From: Ailurus styani
Taxonomy: Eukaryota > Chordata > Mammalia > Carnivora > Ailuridae
Length of the DNA stretch: 64,000 nucleotides
Assembly (NCBI GenBank): GCA_002007465.1
Contig: LNAC01000232.1
Location: 121,778 to 185,777, forward strand
Direction of reading: 5' to 3'
Shown: positions 10,621 through 21,495 of the stretch, piece by piece
How positions within the stretch are numbered: the stretch's first letter is position 1
Layout: the number at the start of each line of letters is the position of its first letter
The notes under the pieces: generated by a model
Told to the model about the DNA's origin: nothing
Databases searched by the model: none
What the model saw: only the letters and a program-made list of their open reading frames with translations
Program-made: the position numbers and the translations under genes

Positions 10621-12300
10621 GAAAGTGCCCATCAACTGCCAAGAGAGTGACAGAGTGCATGGGGAGTTAGACTTTATTTTGTAGGCATGGGAAGCTGCCA
10701 AAGGATTTCTCTCAGGGAAACAACATGGTCAGATGCACTAAATTACAGAGATCACTCTGGCTACAGTGGAGAGGGGGAGGGTTAGGAGGCCAACCCTGGA
10801 GTCGGGGAAACTAGTGGAGAGGCTACTGCATTAGTCCAAGTGAGAAATGATGAACTAGGATCACGGAAATGGGACAGAAAAGGAGATTGCATTTGTTTAA
10901 AGTGACGAACCGATGTAAGAGGTGAAGGAGGGGGGGGTGCTCCAGGGTGACTCCTCATTCTAAGGCTAGGAGAGAAGGTGAATGGGAGTATCTTTCATGG
11001 AAACTGGAAGAGGAGAGGAGGGAGAATAGGTTGGCTGGGAGTGTTGGGGGGTAGATTAGGACACTTATCTCCCTACTAAAGGGCTCCCCTTAAAGACAGA
11101 AACCGTGTTGACATTCCCATTTAAAAATGCCTTGCATGTACTAGGCTCTCAGTAATCCCAGGTGGGGACGATGCGTGTGGGCCCTTAGTCACATGCACAA
11201 TGTCAGTTTTGGAGACACTCACACCTGCCCACAGGCCCTAACACCCCGGGGATGTTGGTTCTCCAAATTCCCATGTCACTCATATCCTCCAGCCCTGCTC
11301 AGCCTGTTCCATTCCTGATGGCCACTCACCCTTTGCTTGTTTTCAGCCCTGGTAGAAACAAAGCAAGCCCAAAATACACCAGCCAACTGGCAAGTGATGA
11401 GTGATTAGCTGCCTGGCTCTAAAAGGCTGGAATGAGGCAGCCTTTCAGTGCTAAGTGCAGTAACCCTAGCCCTTGGCTTGCTGTAATTCTAGATGGAGGT
11501 GGTCTGGGATTGGGTGTGGACAGAGCAGCAAGAACAGACCGTGGAGGTCCTCAGCCAGGCAGTGGGAAGGGAGTGCATCGCTCTGCAGTCAATTGAAAGT
11601 ATGAAATTAACACTCAAATGGAGGTAAAGGAGATGTGCTAGGTTGTGTGACAGGATGAGTGGTGTTTTACTAAGGGAAGGCTCTCTGCCAGGGTTAGACT
11701 TCCCTAATCTTCCTTCTTGCTCTTCATCTAAGATAAGGACCATATTTACAGGGAGCAAGATTCCTATTTCTTTTTTCTTCACTTTATTTCTGCCAAATAT
11801 TCTATAGCTTCCTGACTTTGAAGCTGTTTCCTCTTTGATGATGTGGGAGTCACGTCCCACACCTCAAAGGGTTGTTGTGAGAATCTAAATGAGCTAAAGG
11901 ATTTAAAGGGATGGCTGGCTTATAGGAGGTATTCCACCACCTAGGTGGTTAACTCCTACTAAAACAAGTCTCTATTTTAGAAATACCAGGGCACTGGAGA
12001 AATGCAGTCAGCTCTCAGATGTCTGTGGTCTACAATGTGATTAGTATTTATGTGCTCATTTAAACTGTGCTCTAGGAAGTTCAGTGCCTTAATGGAGAAT
12101 ATACAGGAGTGATAGGCTAATATTTAATCAAATATTCACTGCTGCTGTGAGGGCATCAGCCATTAATATCTCCCACTAGTAACAAAGCATTGTAATTAGC
12201 CCAATTAGTGTATTAGATAGGTATTCACTGGGAGAAAAATGTGACTTGTTAATAATCCCAGTTAGAAATAGGTATTCATCATTAAAATCAGGGGTATATT
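10621..12300. other. Intergenic; ancient repeat and AT-rich unique block
   Basis: No gene is supported. Positions 10650-10860 match a common but here unnamed ancient mammalian repeat (CAACATGGTCAGATGCA, GATCACTCTGGCTACAGTG, GCATTAGTCCAAGTGAGA). Bases 11330-11500 and 12050-12295 look non-repetitive; the latter is a candidate regulatory element described separately. Confidence 0.5.
12050..12295. promoter_or_regulatory. Candidate conserved AT-rich element
   Basis: An AT-rich stretch with no visible repeat identity carries many homeodomain/POU-like cores in about 200 bases: AATATTTAATCAAATATT, GCCATTAATATC, TGTAATTAGCCCAATTAG and TTGTTAATAATCCC. Clusters like this occur in developmental enhancers, but the call rests on composition and motif density alone and is speculative. 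Confidence 0.25.
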
Positions 12301-12515
12301 GGGGCGCCTGGGTGGTTCAGTCGGTTAAGGCCTCTGCCATCAGCTCAGGTCATGATCTCAGGGTCCTGGAATGAAGCCCCATGTTGGGAGGGGGTGTCCC
12401 TGCTCAGCAGGGAGCCCGCTTCTCCCTCTCCCTCTGCAGCTCCCCCCTGCTTGTGGTCTCTCACTCACTTTCTCTCTCTCTCTCAAATAAATAAATAAAA
12501 TCTTTAAAAAATAAA
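12301..12515 (+). mobile_element. CanSINE, full length
   Basis: Complete head GGGGCGCCTGGGTGGTTCAG, CT-rich body, (AAAT)n and an ATAAAATCTTT tail. The target-site duplication is TTAAAATCAGGGGTAT before and ATTAAATCAGTGGTAT after, with a few changes. Confidence 0.95.
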
Positions 12516-12653
12516 ATTAAATCAGTGGTATGGAAGATCTACACATTGGCTAAGATAGTTGACAGTCGCTCCCCACCCTTGCATGGTAGGAAAAAAGAAT
12601 TTTTTGAGTTTTGTTCATTTCGCCTTTCTGGACGGTATTTGAGGCTACATTCT

Positions 12654-12861
12654 TTTTTTTCTCTCTTTTTTCTTTTTTTTTAAAGATTTTTATTTATTTA
12701 TTTGACACACAGAAGGAGATCACAAGCAGGCAGAGAGGCAGGCAGAGAGAGGAGGAAGCAGGCTCCCCGCTGAGCAGGGAGGGGCTCAATCCCAGGACCC
12801 TGAGATTATGACCTGAGCCGAAGGCAGAGGCTTCAACCCACTGAGCCACCCAGGTGCCCCC
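12654..12861 (-). mobile_element. CanSINE, antisense, full length
   Basis: T-rich tail, AGATTTTTATTTATTTATT, GA-rich body and the reversed head GAGCCACCCAGGTGCCCC. Flanked by TGAGGCTACATTCT (12640-12653) and TGAGGCTACCTTCT (12862-12875), a one-mismatch target-site duplication. Confidence 0.95.
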
Positions 12862-12875
12862 TGAGGCTACCTTCT

Positions 12876-13904
12876 AACATGGTCCTGTGTCCAGCTACGA
12901 TGTCAAAGAATTTGACTTGCTTGAAGCCTTAGGGTTAACTTAATTCTGGTTCTAGATCATGGAGTTTGCTAGAACAAGCCACGTCAGGTCTGGTTAGAGC
13001 CCCTGAAAGGACGGAGCTGTGATTAGCCTTGAGGACAGATTTTTTGTCTCTGATAAAATGTGTCTAATGTCCAAGATGTGGTGGGATTGGATCTGAAACA
13101 TTCATAAAGTTGTAGAGGGAGCAGCTGGCTCTCAGTAGCCCATAATGTCTACCAAAACAACCTAATAATTGGTGCATAAATAAATTTAGGTCAGTTTACA
13201 ACAGCCACTGTAGTATATATTAGGGCTGAGGATTTCACTTAAACCTCAGAACAAAGTCGTGAGGTAGGTCCTATTATTATCCCCTAAAACAAAAAACAAA
13301 ACAAAACAAAACACGGTAAACTCCAGTCCAGAGATCTTAATGTATTGCCCAAGATCACAGAGCTAATGAGTAATGGACCAGGATTTGAACTTAGGACCAG
13401 CTGAATCTGGCATGTAGTCACTGCATGAGACTTTCTGATAGTATTTGAAGGTTTGACTTTGAACAACTTTTCTCTTCAAAATTCAATCTACTGAATGCAG
13501 CCCATTTGGGGCATTCATGCCATATTCAGAAGGCTCCAATCCCTCGGGAGGCTTTCTTCTCATTAACCAGACTGCGTTCTTGTCACCCCATCCACTGGAG
13601 TCATTCGGAAGCCCAATCCCTGTGTCTCATGACAGCCCTTCAGCTATGTTAGGATGGATTCATGCGTCACTAAGTGTGCTCTCTTCGGGAGGACCTAGGG
13701 ATGTCAGGTGCCTTGAGACATAATGTGGGGTCTTTCCAGATTCTGCAGGTCTCCCCACTGGAAGCTTTGGAATCTGAGAGGCTCCACAGGAATTTCTTCT
13801 GTCCTCTGACCAGCTTTCCAGAGTCAAAAGGGAAACTGCTAAAGCCCTCTTCCCCTTTACTGTTCTTTTTAATTGAACTATAAATTATACAGTTTTGTAC
13901 ACAA
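12876..13904. other. Intergenic; reversed MIR near 13210-13430
   Basis: No gene is supported. A reversed MIR (GAGGTAGGTCCTATTATTATC, GATCACAGAGCTAATGAG, GATTTGAACTTAGGACC) spans about 13210-13430 and contains a local (AAAAC)n expansion at 13287-13312. The remainder is unassigned. Confidence 0.55.
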
Positions 13905-14660
13905 CTGTTTTTAAAAAATTTTTGTTGAGATACAATTTATATACCATGAAATTCACTATTTTAAAATGTACAATTCAGGGCGCCTGGGTGGCTCAGTGGG
14001 TTAAAGCCTCTGCCTTCGGCTCAGGTCATGATCTCAGGGTCCTGGGATCGAGGCCCGCATCGGGCTCCCTGCTCAGCAGAGAGCCTGCTTCTCCCTCTAT
14101 CTCTGCCTGCCTGTCTGCCTACTTGTAATCTCTCTCTCTCTCTCTGTCAAAATAAATAAATAAAATCTTAAAAAAAATGTACAATTCAGTGACTTTTAAT
14201 ACATTCACAGAGTTAGGCAACCATCATAACTATGTAATTACAGAACATTTTCATCACCCCCAAAAGAAACCCTATACCCATTTGCAGGGACTCCCATTCC
14301 CCCTCCCCCCAACCCTGCAACCATTAACCCACTTTCTGTCTCTGTGGATCTTCCCATTCTGGAAGCTTGCAGGATGTGGTCTTATGTGACTGACTTCCTT
14401 CGCTTCACCTGTGGTTATCAAGGTTCATCCGTGTTGTAGCAGGTGTCAGGATTTCCTTCTTTTTTATGGCCCAGCGATATTCCTTGCATGGATATACCAC
14501 ATTTTGTTTGCTCATTCATCGGTTGGTGGACATTTGGGTTGTTTCCACTTTGGAGCCGTTATGAATAACATCGCTGTGAACATTTGGGAACAAACCTGTG
14601 TGCGCACAAGTTTTCCGTTTTCTGGGTCTGTACGTAGGGGTGGGATTGCTGCTGCACAGC
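13905..14660 (-). mobile_element. L1M LINE 3' end, split by a CanSINE
   Basis: Antisense L1M: GAGATACAATTTATATACC and AAATTCACTATTTTAAAATG before the SINE. After it come ACATTCACAGAGTT, AACATTTTCATCACCCC, TCCGTGTTGTAGCAGGT, GGATATACCACATTTTG and ACATTTGGGTTGTTTCCAC. The two halves join seamlessly once the SINE and one duplication are removed, so the SINE inserted later. Confidence 0.88.
13979..14173 (+). mobile_element. Young CanSINE with perfect TSD
   Basis: Complete element from GGCGCCTGGGTGGCTCAGTG to AATAAATAAAATCTTAAA. It is bracketed by identical 16-base duplications AAAATGTACAATTCAG at 13963-13978 and 14174-14189. It has the mustelid-like subfamily head (GTGGGTTAAAGCCTCTGCC). Perfect duplications indicate a recent insertion. 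Confidence 0.97.
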
Positions 14661-16107
14661 TTTAAGGGTGTGTCCTGAAGGATTTCATGTCAAGTTCTTT
14701 TCACACATAGAGATTTCAGCCTGGGCTTGAGACAAGAGAGCAGACCGGAAGCTGTCTCACCAGTGACAGGGTGGTGGGGTCCAAGTCATCTGGAAAGCCC
14801 AGCCAGAATCCCACCAGCGATTCTTTTTCCTCTCTCCCATGCCCCAGGGGGCTCAATGATGTCTTTAATTGAAAGATGCCATCTATTTGAGATATTTCAG
14901 AGGGCTAGGGTACAGGAAGGGGTGGCAGAGAAGTTTCTTTGGAAACCGACTATAAGATACACCTCTTGATTTAAAAGTGTAAAGTTGTTTTTGGAAGGGA
15001 TTGTTAGACTTGGGGAGATTAATGATAGCCTTAAATTTAAAGGTTACCCTCAGAGTCCAACCCAGCATTTTTACAGAGAAAGGAAAGGAGGGATCGTTCC
15101 CTAGTTTAGACGACAGCCACAGGCCAGCCCTTACTGCTGAGGCTACCGCGGGGAAGTGTAGACACAGAAGAGGCAGGCAGGCGGGGCTGGGCTGAAGGCC
15201 ATCTCTTGAGCTTCTCTGACATGGCCTCTCGGGACACCCAGTGGAGGAAGAGGTTACTCTGTGCTGCATCTGACACTAAAGGTTAGGGATCTGCCCCTTC
15301 ATCCTCTGTACCTTGGCCTTACTGGAGCTCCAGGTCTTTCCATAATGCCACAAATCACTTCGCCTCTCTGGGTCCCCCGATGTCCTGCTCTGTGCGGTTA
15401 GGAGAGTGGTCCCTTCCCTGCCTGACTCACTTGGTTGTTACCAGGACCAAACCAAATGAGGTAACCAGCAGGTAAGCTCAAAATGAAGCACACATGGTGG
15501 GTGATGATTCATCACGGGCCTGGATTCATTTAAATTCATGTATCCATTCATGCCACAGGTAGGAACGAGTACCTAGTGATGGTTTAACCTCAGCTGCCTC
15601 TTCCGGTAACTGCCGCTCCATTTTTATTATACTTTTGTTTGCCCTAAATCACTCTATCTAACTTGAAAAGATGTTCCTTAAGGCTTCCTCCTAATACTCA
15701 CTGCCTGCTACTTCCTGCCTAATACTCACGCCTGCCTGGAACTGTGGCTTTTCCGGCAGCCTCCTTCTTGGAACTGTTTCAACTCATTTGTGTTTCACTG
15801 AGCTCTCAAGGTCAGAACCTCACGCAACATGTACCGTAGTCTGCTGTAGATTGATCGACTAAACACCCTCCAGTTTGCCTCGACTGCTCTTTCCAACAGG
15901 GCCCAGCAGGCACCTTCTAAGATAGCAGTCTTTCCGCCTTCAGTAAAAATTGAAGAAGTCAAGGCAGTTTCCTCAAAGCATTCACTTAATGTCTCCTTCC
16001 ACCGCCATACGCCAGGCTTAGAAATGAGGCACGTATCACTCCTTGATGTTCTGATGGCTTTGTATTTACCCAAGTGGCAAGAAGAGAAACTTGAAAAGTT
16101 AAAGGCA
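14661..16107. other. Intergenic, no recognisable feature
   Basis: I see no gene, RNA or clear repeat here. Reading frames up to about 128 codons on the minus strand (14883-15269) show no domain and no homology I recognise. A short CTGCCT/AATACTCAC duplication is visible near 15690-15735. Confidence 0.5.
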
Positions 16108-16420
16108 CAACCCAAACTGTCCATCAGTGGGTGGATGGATACACAAAATGTGGGGTATACGTACAATGGACTATTATTCCACCTTAAAAGTCATGAAGTA
16201 GTGATCCATGCTACAACACAGATGAACCTTGAAGACGTTACGCTGAGTGAAAGAAGCCAGTCGCACAAAGACAAACACTGTATGATCTAACTTACGTGAG
16301 GTATTAAGACTCACATTCGTAGAGAAAGAAAATAGAATAATGGTTACCAAGGACTGGGAGGAATCGGAGAGAACAGTAAACACTAAATTTTAGATTGTGT
16401 TTTGTGTATGTGCGTGTGTC
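16108..16420 (+). mobile_element. L1M LINE fragment, sense
   Basis: Sense L1 3' region: AACTGTCCATCAGTGGGTGG, ATGGATACACAAAATGTGG, CAATGGACTATTATTCC, GCTACAACACAGATGAACC and GAGTGAAAGAAGCCAGTC. An 88-codon frame across it is just L1-derived, without intact coding potential. Confidence 0.85.
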
Positions 16421-16424
16421 ACAA

Positions 16425-16515
16425 ATTACTTATTCATTCAACTGGTTGATAGACATCTGGATATTTGGCTTCATTCCAGTGTTTGACTATTATGAAGAAA
16501 CTCATTAAAAAAAAA
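16425..16515 (-). mobile_element. L1M LINE fragment, antisense
   Basis: The ATTCATTCAACTGGTTGATAG and ATATTTGGCTTCATTCCAG segments, given in parts, are the complement of L1 sequence homologous to the start of the preceding fragment, but in the opposite orientation. Confidence 0.65.
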
Positions 16516-16590
16516 GTTTAAGGCAGCAGCATTTAGAAAGAATGTTGTGATCTGGGAAGGGGATAAGTAGGTCATCAAAAGCTGTCATGC

Positions 16591-17050
16591 TCTTTCCACC
16601 TCTTTCCATGCCACCATAATGGCATCTGTGAACATCCTGGCCAACGCTCTGCTCTCAGATGCGTCAGCAGTGCTGAGAAGGGAGGCAAACAGCAGGCTCT
16701 TATTCAGGCTGTGCTCCAAAGGCACTTCTCACTGATGTTGAAGCATGCGTACATTGGTCAGTGCAAAACCATTAACCATCACAGAGCTGGGGGGATTGTT
16801 GTGAACCTACACTCAGGTTAAACAAGTGTGGCGTTATTGACCCCAGATTTGGTATGCAATTCAGTGATCTACAAAGATGACAGAACAGTTTGCTCTCAGA
16901 GTTGGTTTCACCATGCTGGTGACCTCAGCCGACATCATAGACCAAGAGGAAGCAACATTCAAACACACAGGACGGAAAATCCTGGGATTCCTTTATAGGG
17001 ATGTAATCCATACACACAAATACAATGTCTCAATGAACAACAACAAAGAA
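16591..17050 (+). pseudogene. RPS15A: RPS15A processed pseudogene
   Basis: An intronless copy of the mRNA for ribosomal protein S15a of the small subunit. The 5'UTR match (CTCTTTCC...GCCACCATAATGG) places the former start at 16619. Recognisable protein blocks follow in shifting frames: NILANAL; KHAYIG; HRAG.IVVNL; LNKCGVI.PRF; then TSADIIDQEEA..KHTG.KILGF near the C-terminus. A TGA replaces the tryptophan codon in the ..DLEKW.. region (CTACAAAGATGACAGAAC). Frame changes occur before LNKCG and again before the QFG block, and one base is missing next to the original stop. The former 3'UTR (TAGGGATGTAATCCATAC) continues into a decayed A-rich tail. No introns, a full-length mRNA footprint and an A-rich end indicate L1-mediated retroposition. 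Not translatable. Confidence 0.93.
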
Positions 17051-18337
17051 GACTCTGTTTCTTTACTGCTGTATGTATGCATATGGTAAATCTTAGGTTA
17101 AAAAATAGTTTTAGGTAATAATCACCCAAATACAAAGAGGGAATAGCTCTGTATGATGGGATGATGAATAATTTTCTTTTATTTCCTTTTTCTTTAGGAT
17201 TTTATTATTTTTATGGTACAAAAAGTACCTAAAATTGTTTTCTAGTATATATCTCTGCTTCCCCCTTGCCATGGTAGAGAACTCAAGTAAGGAGACATGG
17301 ATTTTTCTTCTAGTGATCTTACTGTTTTTCTTTCATTATGTTCTTACGTGCTTACATGTTGAGAGGAGCTGTGGCTCAAGACTTGGAAAGGTCACTTGAT
17401 CTCTCTGAGCCTCTGTTCCTCTACCCTTTACATGAGAATAGTGATAATAATAACAACAGTAGTAGGACCTACCTCTCCTTGTTGTACAGAGAAGCACAGT
17501 ATGAGGTGGAAGCCCTTGAAGTCCAACTAGTGTCAGTCACTCTCCATCACAGAAGGGACTGCCAGCGTCATCCAGATTTCCACTGGGGGTGGGGGTGAGG
17601 GGAGTATTTTCTAAATCGCCCCCATTCCAGCCAACTATAATGAATTAATTTAAAACTGTTACCTCCACTGCCTTGCATTCCTTACCTTCATGTGCAAATC
17701 TTTCATGACTCAAATGTCCTAGAGAACAACCACTAGGGGGCATAATTTCACCACTTGAAAGCCTGGGTCCAACTTGTTAACCAGCGCATTTTTCCATCCA
17801 AAAGTTATGTATGAGCTTAAATATAAACGAAGCTTTTAGGTGGAGGGAAACCAAGGTCACAGGCTCACCATTCCACCCCTTTGTGGGTCTCCTCTCTTGC
17901 CTTCTTTTGTCCTCTTAGAAATGGCATCAGTTTCCCTCGCCTAGGTGTCAGGGCATCACTAACTCAGCCACACATTGCCAGAAAGGAACTTTTTCCCCTT
18001 TGTGGACGGGGTGGCTAAATGATGTATGCTATTCGCAAGCACTGCTCAAGGCTGCTGTGGAGAACTCTTTGGTTTGAAGGACTTTGTTTTTTGCTTTGAC
18101 CCAGCTCAGGGTAGCTATCAAGGTCAGTAACTCTCTGTTTCTCTTCCACCTACCAACTCCTTAGCCAGTGGTCTAAGACTGTTCCTTAATTTTTTTTTTT
18201 TTCCAACAGGGGAATGGTCAAGCTTTCCCAATCAATCTACTGTTGATGATGACACTTGTTGGCAAATCCCTGCTTTGCTTCTTAGACTTAGAAGGCTCCC
18301 TGCCCCTTCTCTTTCTGATGCTAAGATTTCTAAAGAC
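17051..18337. other. Intergenic; MIR fragment only
   Basis: No gene is supported. A forward MIR-like stretch lies at about 17375-17500 (GGTCACTTGATCTCTCTGAG, ATAATAATAACAACAG). The remainder shows nothing I can identify. Confidence 0.5.
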
Positions 18338-18399
18338 CAGCAATTCTCAGACTTTCATATGAATGAGAATCACGTGGAAGATCATGTTAAAAGTGCAGA
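18338..18399. mobile_element. MER5A-like hAT-Charlie fragment, left part
   Basis: AGCAATTCTCAGACTTTCAT and GAATGAGAATCACGTGGAAG match the MER5A-type end. The element is interrupted at about 18400 by an L1M insertion and seems to continue at 19186-19241 (TGATTCCATAGGTCTGGAT). Confidence 0.7.
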
Positions 18400-19185
18400 T
18401 TCCACCACTTCACACCCCTTAGGACGGCTGTTACAACACTGAGAAAAAAAAACCCCAGAAAACGACAGGTGGTGGAGGGTGGAGAACCCTTGTGCATTGC
18501 TGGTGACAATGGAAAATGGCGAAGCTGCTGAGGAAAACAGTTATGATGGTTCCTTAAAAAAATAAACATAGAATCACCCTCTGATCCAGCAAATCTGCTT
18601 CTGGGTGTACACCCCATAGAATTGAAAGTGGGATCTTGAAGCAGTATTTGCACACCCATGTTCATAGCAGCATTACTGATGGTAGCCAAAAGGTGGAAGC
18701 AACCCACGTGTCCACTGATGGATGAATGGATACACAAAATGTGGTCTGTACATACAGAGGAATGCTAGTCCACCTTAAAAAAGGAATGAAATTATGACAC
18801 ATGCTACAGCGTGGATGAACCTTGAAGACATGATGTTGAGTGAAATAAGGCAGTTAAAAAAGGACAAATATTGTGTGATTCCAATCATGAGAAATATCTA
18901 GAATAGGTAAATTCATAGAGACAGAAAGTAGCATGGGGGTTACAAGGGACTGCAGGAGGGGCAATGGGAGTTGTATAATGGGTACAGAATTTTATTTCGG
19001 GATGATGAAAAAGTTTTGGAGATGGATGGTAGAGATAGTTAAGTACATTCGCAACAGTCTGAATTCACATTACTGTGAATGTACCTAATGACACTGAACT
19101 ATACACTCGGAAACAGTCAAAATGGTAATGTATATGTATCTTTTAGCACAATGAATAAATGTCTTTAATAAAGTCTTAAAGTGCA
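18400..19185 (+). mobile_element. L1M LINE 3' end inserted in MER5A
   Basis: Sense L1: ACTTCACACCCCTTAGGA, GGAGAACCCTTGTGCATTGC, TCCAGCAAATCTGCTTCTGG, CATGTTCATAGCAGCATTAC, CACATGCTACAGCGTGGATG and GAGTGAAATAAGGCAG, ending in an AATAAAtgtctttAATAAA tail. Flanks TAAAAGTGCAG and TTAAAGTGCAG form a plausible target-site duplication. Confidence 0.88.
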
Positions 19186-19425
19186 GGGTTTCACACTACT
19201 GATTCCATAGGTCTGGATTGGAGTCTAGGAATACGTCTCTCTTTTTTTTTAAACGTAGGCTCCCTGCCCAGAGTGGAGCCCAGTGCAGGGCTTAAACTCA
19301 TGTCCCTGAGATCAAGACCAGAAACGAGATCAAAAGTCTAACACTCAACCACCTGAGCCACCCAGGCATCCTGGAGTCTGTCTTTTTTTAAGTTGCTGGG
19401 GGTTTCGATGCAGGTGGCCATGGAG
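19186..19425. mobile_element. MER5A-like fragment, right part, with SINE inside
   Basis: Continuation of the element begun at 18338: CACTACTGATTCCATAGGTC and TGGATTGGAGTCTAGGAA, then resuming after an antisense CanSINE with TTGCTGGGGGTTTCGATGC. The assignment of the final part is tentative. Confidence 0.5.
19242..19371 (-). mobile_element. CanSINE, antisense, partial
   Basis: T-run, TAGGCTCCCTGCCCAGAGTG, GAGATCAAGACCAGAAACG and the reversed head CCTGAGCCACCCAGGCATCC. The GA-rich tail part is missing. Confidence 0.88.
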
Positions 19426-21210
19426 AGACATTGGCATTCGGTGCCTGTGGCTTCGTTCATGGTTCCCCAAAGCCCTGCATGAAGATCAGCCACCCGCCTT
19501 TAAAGTAGAGACTGCCACTTACTAGTATATGAGAAACCACTGGAACTTTCTGGGCTTCAGATTTTTCATCTTTAAAATGGGACTAATAACCCTACCTACC
19601 TAATACGGTCTTTGTAAAAAACTGAGGAGTTGATATATGCAAAGTGATTTTTTAAATGATTCTAACACTTAATGGCAGGGTCTCCTTTTTATATGACTGT
19701 GAATATTCTCAAGGGCCCAGGAAGCTGTTGCACCTTAATGAGTTTACTTAATGAAGCAGGGTTAGGAGTTAGAGGCATCTCTGATTCTGCAAAGGGTTTG
19801 ATGATGAGGATCTTATCCCATGAGAAACAAAGACATTCTGTCAGGTGGGGGAGGGGGTCGCAATACATCTGATAGAGTTCTAGTGGGTTTATTTTAAATT
19901 TTTCAGGTGCATTTTTAAAAAATCTCCTGAAAGAATTCACGCTCTGTTACAGAGGAGTAGGCTTTGTGGCAGAAAATAAAGGGGGAACTTTCACTTGTCA
20001 TCCTGTTTGCTTCTTGGTTGTTGTGTTTGTTTTATACCGTGAGGCTCTGTATTACTTTTGTACTTGGAGGGGAAAGGAGGTTTTTTAAGTAGGTCTGAAA
20101 CATGGCTGCCCTTTCCCATCCAAAACAGTACTGGCAGTAAAAACACAAATACTCACTCAAAATGATATCCTTACTGAATAATACCGATGATGTTACCTTA
20201 ATAATTAGCAATTCACAAGGCATGTGTACATCCATTATCTCATTTAACCCGTGGCCTGGTTTGGTGAAGTAGGTGATATCTTACCCATTTTACAGCTGAG
20301 AAACGAATGCACTGGAAATGCACGTCACTGTCGTCCCAGCTGCATTTCACTCCCTTCTTATCCTTTGAGTGTTGCCTTTGTTTCACTTTGCTGGAGTGCT
20401 TCTAGCACTTATTCCCGTCCTACAATAAAATATATTTGTAATTCGTTCACTTGTGCATATTTCACCAAAATGGCCCAAATTGAAGAGGCTGTTTAGACAG
20501 GAGATGGGCAAACCTTGCGACGCTCGCCAGGTAGGAGCTAGTACTGTTTGTTGTGTTTGTTTGCCTCTGGAGGTTGTCATAACAAAATTCCTAAAAGTGA
20601 AATATTTCACGCGTATATGTTTTATCAGAACCATCATTTTGTTTAGTCTGCTCAGCAGGCAGAAACCGCATGAGACGTTTATTGCGCAGACCTTCCTTTC
20701 ACAAAAAGCTGTAACGTCAGGTAGTCTTTGAAGAGCTGTTAACTGCGTTTCCAGTTCTGGTAAAGTGAACCTCGTCATCTGAGAGGAGGTATTCCTGCTG
20801 ACACATGTGTTGCTCTTAGTGATCAGGAAAATGCAGATGATTTTGTGTGTTTGCACTGCAGCTACAGAGATTTATTTGGATATTCATTGTTTAATGACGG
20901 GCATTAGTGGTCACACGAAAATGAAAGTACCTTTCTTTGAGTTGCCTCAGATAGTCCTTATAAACCAAGGGTCTCTCCAGGGTTGGCTAAATAATTTACG
21001 CAGCCCAGGTAAGATGAAGGCGAAGAACTCCTTGCTCAAAAATTATTAAAAACTTCAAGATGGCAACATCAGAGCATTAAACTAAGTTCAGGACCCTTTG
21101 CAAATACACAGGTGGTACCTCTGTGAAGCCAGCCCTGGGTCTCTCTTATATTTAAAAAGTGTTTACGTATTTGTAGATAAGATATTAAAACATTAAAATT
21201 TTTACAAGAT
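19426..21210. other. Intergenic, mostly unassigned
   Basis: No gene is supported. A forward MIR fragment lies near 19500-19640 (TTTAAAATGGGACTAATAAC) and a reversed one near 20225-20300 (CATTTTACAGCTGAGAAAC). A 157-codon minus-strand frame at 20383-20856 has no recognisable domain and its composition looks non-coding. Confidence 0.5.
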
Positions 21211-21225
21211 ATAAAAGTAAGCCTC

Positions 21226-21398
21226 AGGGCACCTGGGTGGCTTTGTGGGTTAAGCTTCTGACTTTGGCTCAGGTCATGATTTCAGGGTCCTGGGCTAGAA
21301 CCCTGCCTCCAACTCCATGCTCAGTGGGGAGACTACTTGTCACTTTCCCTCTCCCTCTGCCCCTCTCCCCCCACTCCCAACCCCAGCCTTGGGCTCAT

Positions 21399-21448
<50 letters not shown>

Positions 21449-21480
21449 AAGTAAGTAAAATCTTTAAAGAAATTTAAAAA
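21226..21480 (+). mobile_element. CanSINE with expanded (TC)n
   Basis: Head GGCACCTGGGTGGC, body and AAGTAAGTAAAATCTTTAAA tail. The CT-rich segment has grown into an uninterrupted TC microsatellite at about 21403-21444. Target-site duplications ATAAAAGTAAGCCTC (21211-21225) and ATAAAAGTAAGTCTC (21481-21495) differ at one base. Confidence 0.95.
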
Positions 21481-21495
21481 ATAAAAGTAAGTCTC

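Noticed and set aside
20383..20856. 157-codon minus-strand open frame
   Set aside because: No domain, no signal for splice or start context, composition not protein-like; lies in unremarkable intergenic DNA.
21403..21444. (TC)n run as a possible independent microsatellite
   Set aside because: It is the expanded CT-rich body of a CanSINE, so it is annotated within that element.
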